Origin: Opitutaceae bacterium
GTDB taxonomy: Bacteria; Verrucomicrobiota; Verrucomicrobiia; Opitutales; Opitutaceae
Length of the DNA: 64,000 bases
Assembly: GCA_041395105.1 (NCBI GenBank)
Contig: JAWLBB010000007.1
Location: forward strand, 1-64,000
Direction: 5' to 3'
Positions 24,246 to 34,492 of this stretch are shown piece by piece. The notes beneath the pieces were generated by a model that was given only the letters and a program-made list of their open reading frames with translations, did not search any database and was not told where the DNA came from. How positions within the stretch are numbered: the first letter of the stretch is position 1; each line of letters opens with the position of its first letter. The position numbers and the translations under genes were made by a program.

Positions 24246-24860
24246 ATGACTACGACATCACAGGGTAGCGGGCACATGGACTGGGAAGAGATCTACCGCA
24301 AAGGTGAAGTGTTCTGGAACAAGGGCGAACCTTCTCCTCCCATGAAGCAGTATCTGGAACGCCGCACCTTGCGAGGGCGGGCACTGGTTCCCGGTTGTGG
24401 TCATGGGCATGAGGTCGCGCTTGCGGTGGAACACGGGCTGGACGCGATCGGGCTGGATATCGCTCCGACGGGCGTCGAGGAAGCGCGTACGCTTTATCCG
24501 CACCTGGCGGAGCGTTTCGTGGCGGGGGATTTCTTTGATCCTCCCATGGAGATGCGCGGGGCGTTTGACGTGATCCTGGAGCATACCTGCATGAGCGGGC
24601 TGCATCCGTCACTCCGCGCCGACTATCGGCGCGGAATTGATCAGGCACTGCGCCCGGGAGGGCTGCTGGTCGGGGTCTGGTTCATTGATCCGGACCTTGA
24701 TCCCGGTGAAGAAGGTCCCCCCTTTGCCTTCAGCGTTCCGGACCTGACGGCGCTCTTTGCCGATGGCTATGAAGTCGTGGAGGATTATGTGCCTGATGTC
24801 GCGTTCCCAACCCGCGTGGGACAGGAGCGGATGCGTGTCCTTCGGCGAATTGCGATCTGA
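24246..24860 (+). CDS. SAM-dependent methyltransferase, thiopurine S-methyltransferase family
   Basis: 204 residues (an internal ATG at 24276 would give 194). It matches the TPMT family (PF05724): WEEIYRKGEVFWNKGEPSPP near the N-terminus, SAM motif I VPGCGHGHEV, motif II GLDIAP and the FDVILEHTC motif. In bacteria such enzymes methylate thiols, selenium or tellurium species, or small aromatic thiols. The actual substrate here is not known. It is separated by 168 bases from an SDR gene on the same strand. Confidence 0.85.
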   Translation: MTTTSQGSGHMDWEEIYRKGEVFWNKGEPSPPMKQYLERRTLRGRALVPGCGHGHEVALAVEHGLDAIGLDIAPTGVEEARTLYPHLAERFVAGDFFDPPMEMRGAFDVILEHTCMSGLHPSLRADYRRGIDQALRPGGLLVGVWFIDPDLDPGEEGPPFAFSVPDLTALFADGYEVVEDYVPDVAFPTRVGQERMRVLRRIAI

Positions 24861-25028
24861 AGCCACCCGGGCCCCTGGCTGAAGAGGAGTCCGGCGATCC
24901 GGTCGAGGCTGCAGGTGTCGCAATGCCGGGAAGATTCCGGAGCGTTCGACCATTCTTCTTTGTTTGCCTGCATTTCTCTGGCGATCGGTTTCATTTGCAC
25001 TGCCTTACGGATTCGGTGTGATGGGGTC

Positions 25029-25835
25029 ATGACCATCAAAGCAACCAAGGGTGGCCTGCGCGGACAGGTGGCGGTGATCACCGGCGGCGGGCGCGGGATT
25101 GGTCGCGAAGTGGCCCGACAGTTGGCTGCTTCGGGTGCCACCGTGGTGGTGACCGCGCGCACGGTTTCCCAATTGGAGGAGACGTGCAGCCTTATCACCT
25201 CCGCTGGGGGGATCTGCACGGCTGTCCCGGTGGACGTTCAGGATGAGGCCGGCATAAACGCCGCCTTCAGGGAAATCGAAAAATCGCACGGGTCCATTGA
25301 TCTTCTGGTCAACAATGCCGGAGTGTCCGGCGTCTCGGGCTTGCCTTGGGAGATTGAGACGGCCGATTGGTGGCGGACCATCGAGGTCAACCTGCGCGGG
25401 CCTTACCTGTGCTCCAAGGCGGTCATCCCGGGCATGATTGAGCGGAAGCGCGGGCGTATCATCATGATGGCGAGTAATCTGGCGTTCTGGCCTTTGCCGG
25501 TGGCATCCGCCTACAGTTGCAGCAAGGCCGGGTTGGTCCGCCTGGCCGACAACCTGGCGACCGGTCTGGCTGAACACGGAATCGCGGTCTTTGCCATCAG
25601 TCCGGGCATGGTGAAGACGGATATGACCCGGGACATTCCGGATGTACTCTCCCATGGGGTGGAGTGGACGCCCATTGAGAGGGTTGCGGAATTGTGCGTG
25701 TCCCTTGCCTCAGGACGGGCCGATGCACTCAGCGGGCGCTATATCCACTCCTCGGCCCATGACCTGGATGACCTCATCGCCCGGGCGGAGAATATAGTGG
25801 AGAAGAATCTTCAGACCATGCGCCTGGTCGAGTAG
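25029..25835 (+). CDS. Short-chain dehydrogenase/reductase (SDR)
   Basis: 268 residues from the ATG at 25029; 38 extra codons upstream in frame look non-coding. Classical SDR layout: TGGGRGIG at 18-25, NNAG motif (LLVNNAGVSG), the catalytic serine near MMASN, and Y162-x3-K166 in SAYSCSKAG. Oxidises or reduces an alcohol/carbonyl with NAD(P)H. Followed after 18 bases by a hotdog thioesterase, so the two may act on related acyl substrates, for example 3-oxoacyl thioesters; this is inferred from adjacency only. Confidence 0.9.
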   Translation: MTIKATKGGLRGQVAVITGGGRGIGREVARQLAASGATVVVTARTVSQLEETCSLITSAGGICTAVPVDVQDEAGINAAFREIEKSHGSIDLLVNNAGVSGVSGLPWEIETADWWRTIEVNLRGPYLCSKAVIPGMIERKRGRIIMMASNLAFWPLPVASAYSCSKAGLVRLADNLATGLAEHGIAVFAISPGMVKTDMTRDIPDVLSHGVEWTPIERVAELCVSLASGRADALSGRYIHSSAHDLDDLIARAENIVEKNLQTMRLVE

Positions 25836-25853
25836 GGTACGCTCTCCGATCAA

Positions 25854-26288
25854 ATGACGGATCCACTTGCTGCGACGGAGGCGGTATTTCGCCATCGGTT
25901 TGTGGCGCCACCCGAAGCGATTGACGGGAATGGTCATGTCAACAACGTGGTCTATGTCCAGTGGATGCAGGACGTGGCGATCCGCCATGCGGATGCCTGC
26001 GGAGGAACGGCAGCCCTGGATGCCATTGATTGCACCTGGGTGGTTCGTTCCCATACCGTGACTTACCTGAAGCCGGCCCATGAGGGGGATTCCCTTGAAG
26101 TCCGGACCTGGGTCGTGGAGATGGGCAGGGTTCGTTCGCTCCGGAGAACGGAGTTCGTCCGGATTCCGGATGAAACGCCGATCGCGAAAGGAGAAACGGA
26201 TTGGGTCCTGATCAGCGAAAGAACGGGCCGGCCCTGCGCGATTCCCGGAAGCCTGAGAGAGGCGTTTCCGATTCGAGGATCAACCTGA
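25854..26288 (+). CDS. Acyl-CoA thioesterase, hotdog fold (YbgC/4HBT-like)
   Basis: 144 residues of the 4-hydroxybenzoyl-CoA thioesterase-like family. The helix-strand segment DGNGHVNNVVYVQWMQD carries the Asn/His region and the later DGNGHVNN-type catalytic acid position (usual form DxxGHVNN). The strand VVRSHTVTYLKPAHEGDSL is the standard central strand. It hydrolyses acyl thioesters; chain length or type is not predictable. Starts 18 bases after the SDR stop, probably in the same transcript. Converges with selO (66-base gap). Confidence 0.87.
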   Translation: MTDPLAATEAVFRHRFVAPPEAIDGNGHVNNVVYVQWMQDVAIRHADACGGTAALDAIDCTWVVRSHTVTYLKPAHEGDSLEVRTWVVEMGRVRSLRRTEFVRIPDETPIAKGETDWVLISERTGRPCAIPGSLREAFPIRGST

Positions 26289-26354
26289 ATTCGGTGCGCA
26301 TGACTTCCGGGATCCCACGGTCCCGAGAGGGCAATTGAGCAAGACCGATCGCGG

Positions 26355-27803
26355 TCAGGTGCCGCAAAACGTTTCGTGGACGATTTCCTCGGGCCGGGGC
26401 GGAGCTTCCAGGTCAGCGTATACAGTCTTCTCGGCAAAGGGCTCCGCCAGCGCATCGACGAGCCGGTGGAAAGGAGCGAAGTCGCCCGCATGGGCGGCCT
26501 GGATGGCTTCTTCGATGCGGTGGTTGCGGGGGATGAGGACGGGATTGGTCGCGCGCATGCGGGTCAGACCTGAGGTCGGGTCGACTTCGCCGCGCCAGCG
26601 CGCGAGCCATTCATCGAGTGGTTTGCTGTCGGAAAAGAGAGCCACCACCGACTCCGAAGATTCTCCTCCGGCGACCTGCGTGAGGCGGCGAAAGAAGAGC
26701 GTAAAATCGACTTGCTGGACCGTGAGCAGATCGAGGCAATCCTTGATCAGCGCTGCGGGTGCTTCGGAGGAAAGGCCCAATTTGTCCCGGAAATAGTCGG
26801 CATATTGATCGGCGAAACGCTCCGGATAGAGGGAAAGCGCGCCCTCGGCGACCTTGATCGCCTGGTCGGAATCGTCAGAGAAGAGCGGGAGCAGCGTTTC
26901 CGCGAAACGCGTGAGGTTCCAGAAACCGATGTTACCCTGATTCCCCCAGGCGTAACGCCCGTGGCTGTCGATCGAGCTGAAGACACGGCGCGGATGGAAG
27001 GCGTCCATGAAGGCGCAGGGTCCGTAGTCGATCGTCTCACCGGAGATCGCGGTATTTTCGGTGTTCATGACGCCATGAATGAACCCCAGTGACATCCACC
27101 GGGCGATCAGGTCCGCCTGGGCCGCGATGACCGACTCCAGGAAGGCAACATACGGCTCGGCTGCCGCGACTGTGTCCGGGTAGTGCCGTGCCATGGCATG
27201 ATCCGCGAGCAGTCGCAGGGCCTCAACATCGCTGCGGGCATGGAAATACTGAAAGGTCCCAACCCGAATATGACTCGCGGCAACGCGGGTGAAGACGGCT
27301 CCGGCAAGGGGACCGTCGGCTCTCATGACGGTCTCGCCGGTGGTCACCGCTGCGAGGGCCCTGGCCGTTGGAACCCCGAGAGCCGCCATGGCCTCGCTCA
27401 CGATGTATTCCCGAAGAACCGGCCCCAGGGCGGCCTTGCCATCGCCGCCCCGGGAGAAGGGCGTCCGCCCCGAGCCCTTCAATTGAATGTCCCTGCGCAT
27501 TCCGTCCTTGCCGACGACTTCCCCGAGCAGGATGGCGCGGCCGTCGCCGAGTTGTGGAACAAATCCTCCGAACTGATGGCCCGCATAGGCCTGGGCAATC
27601 GGATCGGCGCCGTCAGGAATCGCATTGCCCGCAAAGCTTGCGACGGCGTCGGCGGATTCCAGCCATCCGGAATCGATCGAAAGCTGTGCCGCCAGTTCAC
27701 GGTTTAGGCGGATGACCTTGGGATCCCGTACGCGAGCCGGCGTCTGTCTGGCGAAAAAGCGGTCAGGGAATCGGGCGTAGGTGTTTTCGAAAGGAATGAA
27801 CAT
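26355..27803 (-). CDS. selO: Protein adenylyltransferase SelO (YdiU)
   Basis: 482 residues from the ATG at 27803, which gives the family's usual start FENTYARFPDRFFARQTP. SelO is a pseudokinase that transfers AMP from ATP to Ser, Thr or Tyr of target proteins in redox stress. The family signature AYAGHQFGGFVPQLGDGRA, the inverted-ATP site QLKGSGRTPFSRGGDGKA, the helix MAALGVPTARALA and IHGVMNTENTAISGETIDYG are all present. The protein ends in FCGT, keeping the conserved C-terminal cysteine that replaces selenocysteine of the animal protein. Divergent from the sialidase-like gene. Confidence 0.94.
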   Translation of the reverse strand: MFIPFENTYARFPDRFFARQTPARVRDPKVIRLNRELAAQLSIDSGWLESADAVASFAGNAIPDGADPIAQAYAGHQFGGFVPQLGDGRAILLGEVVGKDGMRRDIQLKGSGRTPFSRGGDGKAALGPVLREYIVSEAMAALGVPTARALAAVTTGETVMRADGPLAGAVFTRVAASHIRVGTFQYFHARSDVEALRLLADHAMARHYPDTVAAAEPYVAFLESVIAAQADLIARWMSLGFIHGVMNTENTAISGETIDYGPCAFMDAFHPRRVFSSIDSHGRYAWGNQGNIGFWNLTRFAETLLPLFSDDSDQAIKVAEGALSLYPERFADQYADYFRDKLGLSSEAPAALIKDCLDLLTVQQVDFTLFFRRLTQVAGGESSESVVALFSDSKPLDEWLARWRGEVDPTSGLTRMRATNPVLIPRNHRIEEAIQAAHAGDFAPFHRLVDALAEPFAEKTVYADLEAPPRPEEIVHETFCGT

Positions 27804-28036
27804 GCGATCCGGGTCAGCTGATGACACGGGATGCGATTGCGGCCCAAGGTCAACCCCTGCGGGTGGAAACAGACGACGCACGGATCCGGGAGCAATGCCG
27901 TCGATAGGGGAGGTGCCCCGTCCGGGTCGATTCTCTCGGATGGGTCTCGTCCTTTTCCTTTGCCAGGGTTGGATCCGGACCGTCTGATGAGAACTGGGGC
28001 CGAGGAGAATGAACCAGGAACCGGCACCGATTTGCC

Positions 28037-29140
28037 ATGAGAAAGGAACCGCTTATCCATCATGCCATCATCCGGGCGGCCGATGCCGAGAGGGTCCGTT
28101 CGGATACCGCTTCCTTGATCGAGCGCGCCGACGGCACCTTGTTGGTCGCCTACCACAGCTATTCAAAGGGGCCGGAAGGTGGCGGGGATTTTGGGGCTGC
28201 CAGAATATATCTGGCCGAGTCGGTTGACGGCGGAATCACCTGGATCAGAGAGCGGATGGTCGCGGATATTTCGCCCGGCGATCTGAACGTGATGAGTCCC
28301 TTCCTCTCTCGGTTCGGGGATGAAATCCTGCTGGGATATGTGCGGAATCACTCCGGGGCGGACACCAGCATGTATCTGCACCGGTCAAGAGATGGTGGCA
28401 GGACCTTCGGCCCGTCGACGCCGATCTGGGAGCATGCCGGTGAATACCGGATTCAGGGGGGAGCATCCAGTCTCGTGCTGCTCGATTCCGGTCGGCTCGT
28501 TCTACCCGTTCAAAGCTGCGCCGAAGTGTGGGTTCCCGAGGAAAACCAGATCATCCGAACCTGGTCCAGTGACGATGGGGGATGGCACTGGACCGAATCG
28601 GCCAACCGGATCCAACTTCCACTGCGCGGTGCGATGGAACCCTCCGTCGCCCAGAGGTCGGATGGGTCCCTCCTGATGAGCATGCGCACCCAACTCGGAG
28701 CCGTGTTTTTCGCCGAGTCGAGTGATGGGGGCGAGACCTGGTCCCGTGCCCGGGTGAGCGGATTGGCGTCTCCGGAAAGTTGCACCTGTCTTCGGCGGAT
28801 TCCGGGTACGGAAGATCTGGTTCTGTTCTGGAATGATTCGGAATATGTGCCCGATCACCATCATTTCGGCATCCGTTCGCCGCTCAGTGCCGCGCGGTCC
28901 CGCGATGGGGGGCGGACCTGGACGAAAATCGGAGATATCGACACGGGCGATTTCATGATGACCAACCTGGGCTGCACCTTCCTTGCCTCCGGCACGGCCA
29001 TCGTGACCTATCTCAAGACCCCCGATCCGGAAATCGTCGGCGGAGTCTATCGAGGATCGTTCTCGACCAAAGCGGAACGGGACTCCGTTTTTCGAATGGA
29101 GCTGCAGGCTGCCTTGATCCCTCGATCATGGTTCGACTGA
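28037..29140 (+). CDS. Sialidase-like six-bladed beta-propeller protein with four Asp-boxes
   Basis: 367 residues without signal peptide, so apparently cytoplasmic. Asp-box motifs SxDxGxTW/F occur four times: SVDGGITW, SRDGGRTF, SSDGGETW and SRDGGRTW, spaced as in BNR/exo-alpha-sialidase proteins (PF13088). The protein could be a sialidase or another exo-acting glycosidase, but no full Arg triad can be confirmed by eye, and many bacterial members of this group have unknown substrates. Next gene is a PhyH oxygenase 96 bases downstream. Confidence 0.82.
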   Translation: MRKEPLIHHAIIRAADAERVRSDTASLIERADGTLLVAYHSYSKGPEGGGDFGAARIYLAESVDGGITWIRERMVADISPGDLNVMSPFLSRFGDEILLGYVRNHSGADTSMYLHRSRDGGRTFGPSTPIWEHAGEYRIQGGASSLVLLDSGRLVLPVQSCAEVWVPEENQIIRTWSSDDGGWHWTESANRIQLPLRGAMEPSVAQRSDGSLLMSMRTQLGAVFFAESSDGGETWSRARVSGLASPESCTCLRRIPGTEDLVLFWNDSEYVPDHHHFGIRSPLSAARSRDGGRTWTKIGDIDTGDFMMTNLGCTFLASGTAIVTYLKTPDPEIVGGVYRGSFSTKAERDSVFRMELQAALIPRSWFD

Positions 29141-29236
29141 GATTCCTGCCCCGGTTTTTTCCGGCGTCTCCCTGTATCTTTCCAATTGTCAGAACCCGGC
29201 GAACCGATTACCTCCGATTTCATAATCTGAAACCCC

Positions 29237-30115
29237 ATGCTTACTCCAGACCAGGTCAAGTTCTACCACAAACACGGTTACCTGCACATTCCCCGCGTCT
29301 TCAGCCGGAAGGCGATCACCGCCATGCGCGAAGATCTCAACTGGATGATCCGGGTGTGGGCCAACGTCGGCGTCGGGTGGACCGGACCGTGGCGGGAACA
29401 GTTGATGGACGAGGCCACCGCGGCGCAGAGCCAGCTGATTGCGATGCACGACCTTCATTTCTATGCCGAATCCTGGATGCGAGGCGTCACCCAGACGAAT
29501 CTTGCCGGGGCCCTGTCCCAACTGCTGGCCGGTCCGAAAGAGTCGGAAGGCGCACCGGTCGAACTTCACCACACCACCATGCACGTCAAACCCTGCGAGA
29601 CGGGTCACCCGTTTCCCATGCATCAGGATTATGCGTTTTACCCGCACACCGACTCACGCTTCGTCGATGTGTTGATTCATCTGGACGATACCTGTCATGA
29701 AAACGGCGAGATTCGCTTCCTCGACGGATCCCACAAGAAGGGACCGCTCAGGCACATCACGTCCTTCGTCAATGACAAGGGCGAGAAGGAAACCTGCACA
29801 CCGCACTTGAACCAGAAGAAATACAAGCTTGCGGATACGGTTGCCGTTCCGGCGAAGGCCGGCGATGTGGTCTGCTTCAACATCAATACGATCCACGGCA
29901 GCCACATCAATACGACATCCGACATGCGCCGCATGGTCCGTGCCGGCTACCGGCACCCGCAGAACAAGCAGAAATCGGGACAATCCTGCGGTCGCCCCGG
30001 CCTGATGGTCAAGGGCCACAGGCCGCGGCGTCGCGGACAGTTGCTCTTCGGTATATCCGGACCGTCCGACACGGTGATCAGCCAGGATGTCGATGCCTTC
30101 GCCGTGAAGCTCTGA
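29237..30115 (+). CDS. Phytanoyl-CoA dioxygenase family (PhyH) Fe(II)/2-oxoglutarate oxygenase
   Basis: 292 residues. The N-terminus MLTPDQVKFYHKHGYLHIPRVF is typical of PhyH (PF05721). The facial triad is visible: H129-x-D131 in MHQDYAF and H220 in NTIHGSH, with arginines 231/232 (MRRMVRAGYRH) placed to hold 2-oxoglutarate. It hydroxylates an organic substrate using O2. Bacterial paralogues act on many secondary metabolites, osmolytes and alkyl chains, so the substrate is open. It converges with an RND pump gene with only 18 bases between. Confidence 0.9.
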   Translation: MLTPDQVKFYHKHGYLHIPRVFSRKAITAMREDLNWMIRVWANVGVGWTGPWREQLMDEATAAQSQLIAMHDLHFYAESWMRGVTQTNLAGALSQLLAGPKESEGAPVELHHTTMHVKPCETGHPFPMHQDYAFYPHTDSRFVDVLIHLDDTCHENGEIRFLDGSHKKGPLRHITSFVNDKGEKETCTPHLNQKKYKLADTVAVPAKAGDVVCFNINTIHGSHINTTSDMRRMVRAGYRHPQNKQKSGQSCGRPGLMVKGHRPRRRGQLLFGISGPSDTVISQDVDAFAVKL

Positions 30116-30133
30116 ACCGGTGATCCGCCCGAG

Positions 30134-33100
30134 TCAGCGAGGCGACCGCTCCCGGCTGGCGAGAATCAGGTAGGCGGAGGGGATGACGTAGAGGGTAAGC
30201 AGGGTGCCGAGGAGCATGCCGCCAATGACCGCGAGTCCGAGAGGGACGCGGCTTTGGGAGCCCGCGCCGAGGGCCAATGCGATCGGCAGCGTGCCGAGTA
30301 TGGTGGACAACGCGGTCATCAGGACCGGGCGGAATCGGGCTGTGGCGGCCTCCTCGACAGCTTCACGGATGCCCTTGCCCGCGTCGCGGCGCTGGTTGGC
30401 GAATTCGACAATCAGAATGCCATTCTTGGTCACAAGACCGATGAGCATGATCAATCCGATCTGGGAGAAGATGTTCAGGGTCTGGTCGAAATACCAAAGT
30501 GCGATCAGGCCACCGGTCAAGGCCAACGGAACGGTCAGCATGATGGTGAAGGGATCGCGGAAACTCTCGAATTGTGCAGCCAGCACGAGGTAGATCAGGA
30601 CGAGGGCAAGCAGGAAGACGAACGCCAGGCTGGATCCGGCTTCGGAGAATTCCTTGGATTGACCGGACAGGTCGGTCGTGAAGGTCTCGTCGAGAAGCGC
30701 GGCGGCCACCTCATTCATCGCATTGATCCCGTCTCCGAGTGTATAGCCGTCGGCCACGTCGGCTGAAAAGGTGGCGGCGGTGAAGCGGTTGTAGCGGTAG
30801 AGGACGGGGGCGGAACTTTCCTCGTTCACTGTCACCAGATTCTGGATCGGAACGAGACTCCCGTCTGCGGCCCGGACGCTCAGCCGGGAGATCGCGCTCG
30901 GCGAGTCCCGCCCGCTTCCTTCAAACTGGCCAATGATCTGGTACTGCTCCCCATCCTTGAGAAAATAGCCGAATCGTTGTCCGCTGAACGAGGCCTGCAC
31001 GGTCTCGGCGATCGCCCGGACATCGACACCGAGGGCTTCCGCCCGGTCCCGGTCGATGGTGAGGATCAGTTCAGGCTGGTTGAATTTCAGGTCGACATCG
31101 ACGAAACCGAGAGCGGGTTTAGCCCGGGCGGCGTCAAGAAACTGGGGGATGATGCGGCGGATTTTTTCCAGATCGTTGTTGCGCACGACAAACTGGACCG
31201 GGAGTCCCCGGCTGCCGCCGGCGTTGATCGTGGCCGGCTGGCGGACATAGGCGTCCACTTCCGGGATCTCGGCCAGGGCGCGGCCGAGGGCACCGGCGAT
31301 CGCCCCCTGGGGGCGATCGCGGTTTTCCGGTTGGGTCAGGACAACCCGGGAGAATCCGGTATTGATTGTCGTGGCCGCTCCGAATCCTGGGGAGGTTACG
31401 GTCAATTGAGCTTCCAGCTCGTCTTCGCCGAGGGTCGATGCGACGACACTGTCGACCTGTCTCATCGCTTCGAGCATGTAGGCGTAACCCGCCCCCTGGG
31501 GACCGTTGGCTGCCACCACCAGCAGGCTGCGATCCTCCAGCGGGGCCAATTCCCGGGGCAGGCTGCGGTAAATCAGAACCGTAAGGGAGAGGCAGACCAG
31601 GACAACGACCGGCATGATCACCCGGCTGTTGAGAAACCAGTGAAGTGTGTCCCGGTATCCCTTGATCAGGGTAATGAAGAACGGCTCCGTCACACGGTAG
31701 AGGAATGGAGCTTTCTCGCGGTGCTTGAGGATCCGGGTGCAGAGCATCGGGGTCAGCGAGAGCGCGACAAATGACGAGATGATCACGGCGACGGCGAGGG
31801 TGACGCCGAATTCCCTGAACAGAACCCCGGTCAATCCCCCGAGAAAGACGATCGGGGCGAAGACCGAAGCGAGGGCGAGCGTGGTGGCGATGACCGCAAA
31901 GAAGATCTCCTTTGTCCCTTCGACTCCGGCGGTGCGCGGCTTTTCGCCTCTTTCGATGCGCTTGTAAATGTTTTCGAGTACGACGATGGCATCGTCGACC
32001 ACCAGTCCAATGGCCAGCACGAGCCCCAGAAGAGTCAGGGTGTTGACCGAAAATCCCGCCAGGTAGAGAACAAAAAACGTGCCGATAATCGACACCGGAA
32101 TGGTGATGATCGGAATGATTGTGGTCCGAACCTCTCTCAGGAAAAAGAAGATGGTCAACGCGACGAGGACGAGGGCGACAAGAAGGGTTTGCCGTACTTC
32201 CGCGATGCTGTCGCGGATGAATTGGCTCGTGTCGAACCCGATGCCGACCTCGATGTCGACCGGAAGATCCTTCATGATCTCATCGAGGCGGCGGTGGAAT
32301 TCGTCGACGATCGCGATCTGGTTGGCACCGCTCTGGGGACGCAGGACGACGCCGACCATCGGGATCCCGTCACGCTTGAGAATGGTTCGTTCGTTGAGCG
32401 GTCCGATCTCGGCGTGCCCGACATCGCGGAATCGCACGACGCGGTCACCCTCCCGCTTCAGGATGCGGTCGTTGAAGAGTTCAGGATCATCCGACAAACG
32501 GCTGAGGGTTCGGATATTGAGGTCCACCGCCTCTCCCTCGATTCTCCCGGTCGGCAGTTCGACATTGGCGGCGGCAAACGACCGGCGAACATCGACAGCA
32601 GTCAGATTGTGCGCGGCCAATGCGTCCGGATCGATCCAGAGTCGCATGGCGTATTCCTTGGAACCCCAGATATCGACTCGCCCGACTCCGTCGATCGTTT
32701 CGAATCGGGACTTGAACAGATTGTCGGCGATGGCGGTCAGGTCGAGAAGATCACGTTGCTCGCTCTTCACGTTGAGGAAAACGATCGGATCGCCGTCCGA
32801 GTCGGCCTTCTGAACCGTCGGGGCGTCGGCATCGTCGGGAAGGCGTTCGATGGCGGAAGCGACCCGATCGCGCACATCGTTGGCGGCCCGGTCAAGGTCG
32901 TCTCCCAGTTCGAATTCGACCGTAATTGAACTCCGTCCTTCCCGGCTGACCGAGGTGAGGGTGCGGATGCCCGATACCGTGTTGATTTCCTCCTCGAGCA
33001 CCTCGGTGATCTGACTCTCGATCACGGTGGCATTGGCGCCCGGGTAATTGGCCTGGACGGAAATGATCGGTCGCTCCGCTTCGGGAAACTCCCGGACGCC

Positions 33101-33196
33101 CAGCTGCCGTAGACCGATCAGGCCGAAGATGACGATGACCGTCGACATCACGATCGCAAGGACCGGCCGGCGGATGCTGACCTCGTGCAGGCTCAT
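30134..33196 (-). CDS. RND efflux transporter, HAE-1 (AcrB-like) inner-membrane pump
   Basis: 1020 residues with the twelve-helix AcrB architecture: first helix IRRPVLAIVMSTVIVIFGLIGL, two large periplasmic loops, the helix-4 proton relay region LGLVLAIGLVVDDAIVVLEN (two Asp), and a closing helix set (LIGLVTKNGILIVEFANQ). It is in the drug or lipid exporting class rather than the metal class. Its ATG overlaps the stop of the adaptor gene (33193-34362), so the two are coupled. No outer membrane factor is encoded next to it; a TolC-like protein must come from elsewhere. Confidence 0.95.
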   Translation of the reverse strand: MSLHEVSIRRPVLAIVMSTVIVIFGLIGLRQLGVREFPEAERPIISVQANYPGANATVIESQITEVLEEEINTVSGIRTLTSVSREGRSSITVEFELGDDLDRAANDVRDRVASAIERLPDDADAPTVQKADSDGDPIVFLNVKSEQRDLLDLTAIADNLFKSRFETIDGVGRVDIWGSKEYAMRLWIDPDALAAHNLTAVDVRRSFAAANVELPTGRIEGEAVDLNIRTLSRLSDDPELFNDRILKREGDRVVRFRDVGHAEIGPLNERTILKRDGIPMVGVVLRPQSGANQIAIVDEFHRRLDEIMKDLPVDIEVGIGFDTSQFIRDSIAEVRQTLLVALVLVALTIFFFLREVRTTIIPIITIPVSIIGTFFVLYLAGFSVNTLTLLGLVLAIGLVVDDAIVVLENIYKRIERGEKPRTAGVEGTKEIFFAVIATTLALASVFAPIVFLGGLTGVLFREFGVTLAVAVIISSFVALSLTPMLCTRILKHREKAPFLYRVTEPFFITLIKGYRDTLHWFLNSRVIMPVVVLVCLSLTVLIYRSLPRELAPLEDRSLLVVAANGPQGAGYAYMLEAMRQVDSVVASTLGEDELEAQLTVTSPGFGAATTINTGFSRVVLTQPENRDRPQGAIAGALGRALAEIPEVDAYVRQPATINAGGSRGLPVQFVVRNNDLEKIRRIIPQFLDAARAKPALGFVDVDLKFNQPELILTIDRDRAEALGVDVRAIAETVQASFSGQRFGYFLKDGEQYQIIGQFEGSGRDSPSAISRLSVRAADGSLVPIQNLVTVNEESSAPVLYRYNRFTAATFSADVADGYTLGDGINAMNEVAAALLDETFTTDLSGQSKEFSEAGSSLAFVFLLALVLIYLVLAAQFESFRDPFTIMLTVPLALTGGLIALWYFDQTLNIFSQIGLIMLIGLVTKNGILIVEFANQRRDAGKGIREAVEEAATARFRPVLMTALSTILGTLPIALALGAGSQSRVPLGLAVIGGMLLGTLLTLYVIPSAYLILASRERSPR

Positions 33197-34362
33197 GGGG
33201 AGTCGGGGCCCTTGATCTCGACCTTCCGCCCGTCGCGGACAGCCTGGATCCCTTCGGTGATAATGACGTCACCGGTCTGCAGACCGGATTTGATTTCCAC
33301 CTCTGTCGGGGTGCGCTCGCCGATCTCGACCTCCCGCCTGACCGCGGCGCCGTCCTGCAGAAGGAAGACCGAGACGGAATTGAGACTGCGGACGACGGAG
33401 ATGGCGGGCACGACGATCGCCTTGTCACGGGTGATGACAAGATCAACCCGGGCGTAGTTGCCGGGCAGCAGCTTGCGTTCGTCGTTGTCCACATCCGCCC
33501 GGATGATCACGCTGCGGGTATCCTGGTCGACACGGGGGTCGATCGCGCTGATGGTACCGGAAAAGGAATCCTCGAAACCGGCCACTGTGAACGAGACCGG
33601 CATCCCCGTCCTGATGGAGCCGCGGTACCTTTCCGGCACCGAGAAGTCGAGACGCAGTCGCCTGACAGTCTGGAGCGTGGTGATGATCGAGGAAGGCTCG
33701 AGGAATTGTCCCGGACTCACCTGCCGGAGTCCGAGAACGCCGTCGAACGGGGCGGTGATCCGTCCTTTGCGGATCCGCGCTTCAAGAAGCGTGACTTCGG
33801 CCCGGAAAACCTCTCGACGACTGACGGCTTCGTCGCGTTCGCGAACAGGCACACTGTTCGTTGCCTGGAGCGATTCGAGCCTCTGGGCATTGAGGATTGC
33901 GAGTTCGAGCTGTTCGCGCGCCGAAAGGAGCTGTGCTTCCAGTTCCTCGGTATCGATTTCAACTATGAGGTCACCCGCTTTGACCTCCTGGCCGTCGGCG
34001 AAATGAATCGCCCGGACGCGGCCGCTCAGCTCACTGCGCACATCAATGGAGTCGTAGGCAAGGAGGGAGCCGTTGAAGGTCAGAACCGTTTCGAAGGGGC
34101 GCATGGCCGCCTGGATCGTCCGAACGGAGGGCGTGCGCTGTCCTCCCTGGCCCGGACCTTGGCTGCCGACTTCGGATCGCCCTCCGAATTTCAGCCAGAG
34201 CAGGATGCCAATGGTGATGACAGGAAGGATGACGAAGATGATCTTGGCGCGAAGGGACACGCGGGAAGGATGTTTCGAGTCCCGCCGATCGGCAACACTG
34301 TCGGTCAACTTTTTCGAGCTCTTCCGGCCCAAGAGGGAATTCGAGGGCTTTCCCACCGGCAA
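33193..34362 (-). CDS. RND periplasmic adaptor (membrane fusion protein)
   Basis: 389 residues starting with TTG at 34362; GTG codons downstream are alternatives. A membrane anchor (IIFVILPVITIGILLWLKFG) is followed by the usual order of lipoyl-like half (SELSGRVRAIHFADGQEVKAGDLI), hairpin coiled coil (about 160-215), second lipoyl half (APFDGVLGLRQVSPGQFLEPSS), beta-barrel and membrane-proximal domains. The last residues overlap the pump start by four bases. It links the RND pump to the outer-membrane channel. Confidence 0.92.
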   Translation of the reverse strand: MPVGKPSNSLLGRKSSKKLTDSVADRRDSKHPSRVSLRAKIIFVILPVITIGILLWLKFGGRSEVGSQGPGQGGQRTPSVRTIQAAMRPFETVLTFNGSLLAYDSIDVRSELSGRVRAIHFADGQEVKAGDLIVEIDTEELEAQLLSAREQLELAILNAQRLESLQATNSVPVRERDEAVSRREVFRAEVTLLEARIRKGRITAPFDGVLGLRQVSPGQFLEPSSIITTLQTVRRLRLDFSVPERYRGSIRTGMPVSFTVAGFEDSFSGTISAIDPRVDQDTRSVIIRADVDNDERKLLPGNYARVDLVITRDKAIVVPAISVVRSLNSVSVFLLQDGAAVRREVEIGERTPTEVEIKSGLQTGDVIITEGIQAVRDGRKVEIKGPDSP

Positions 34363-34492
34363 GGGTCCTCAAGCGAACCCTGGGGTGATCCCGGTGGGAG
34401 CCGGAGAGATCTCCGTGGAGGAGGATTCGGGTCCGGCCGGAGTGATTCAGGGCCGACAAATGTGAACAGGGAGGCGCGAGCGTCCTCTCGCC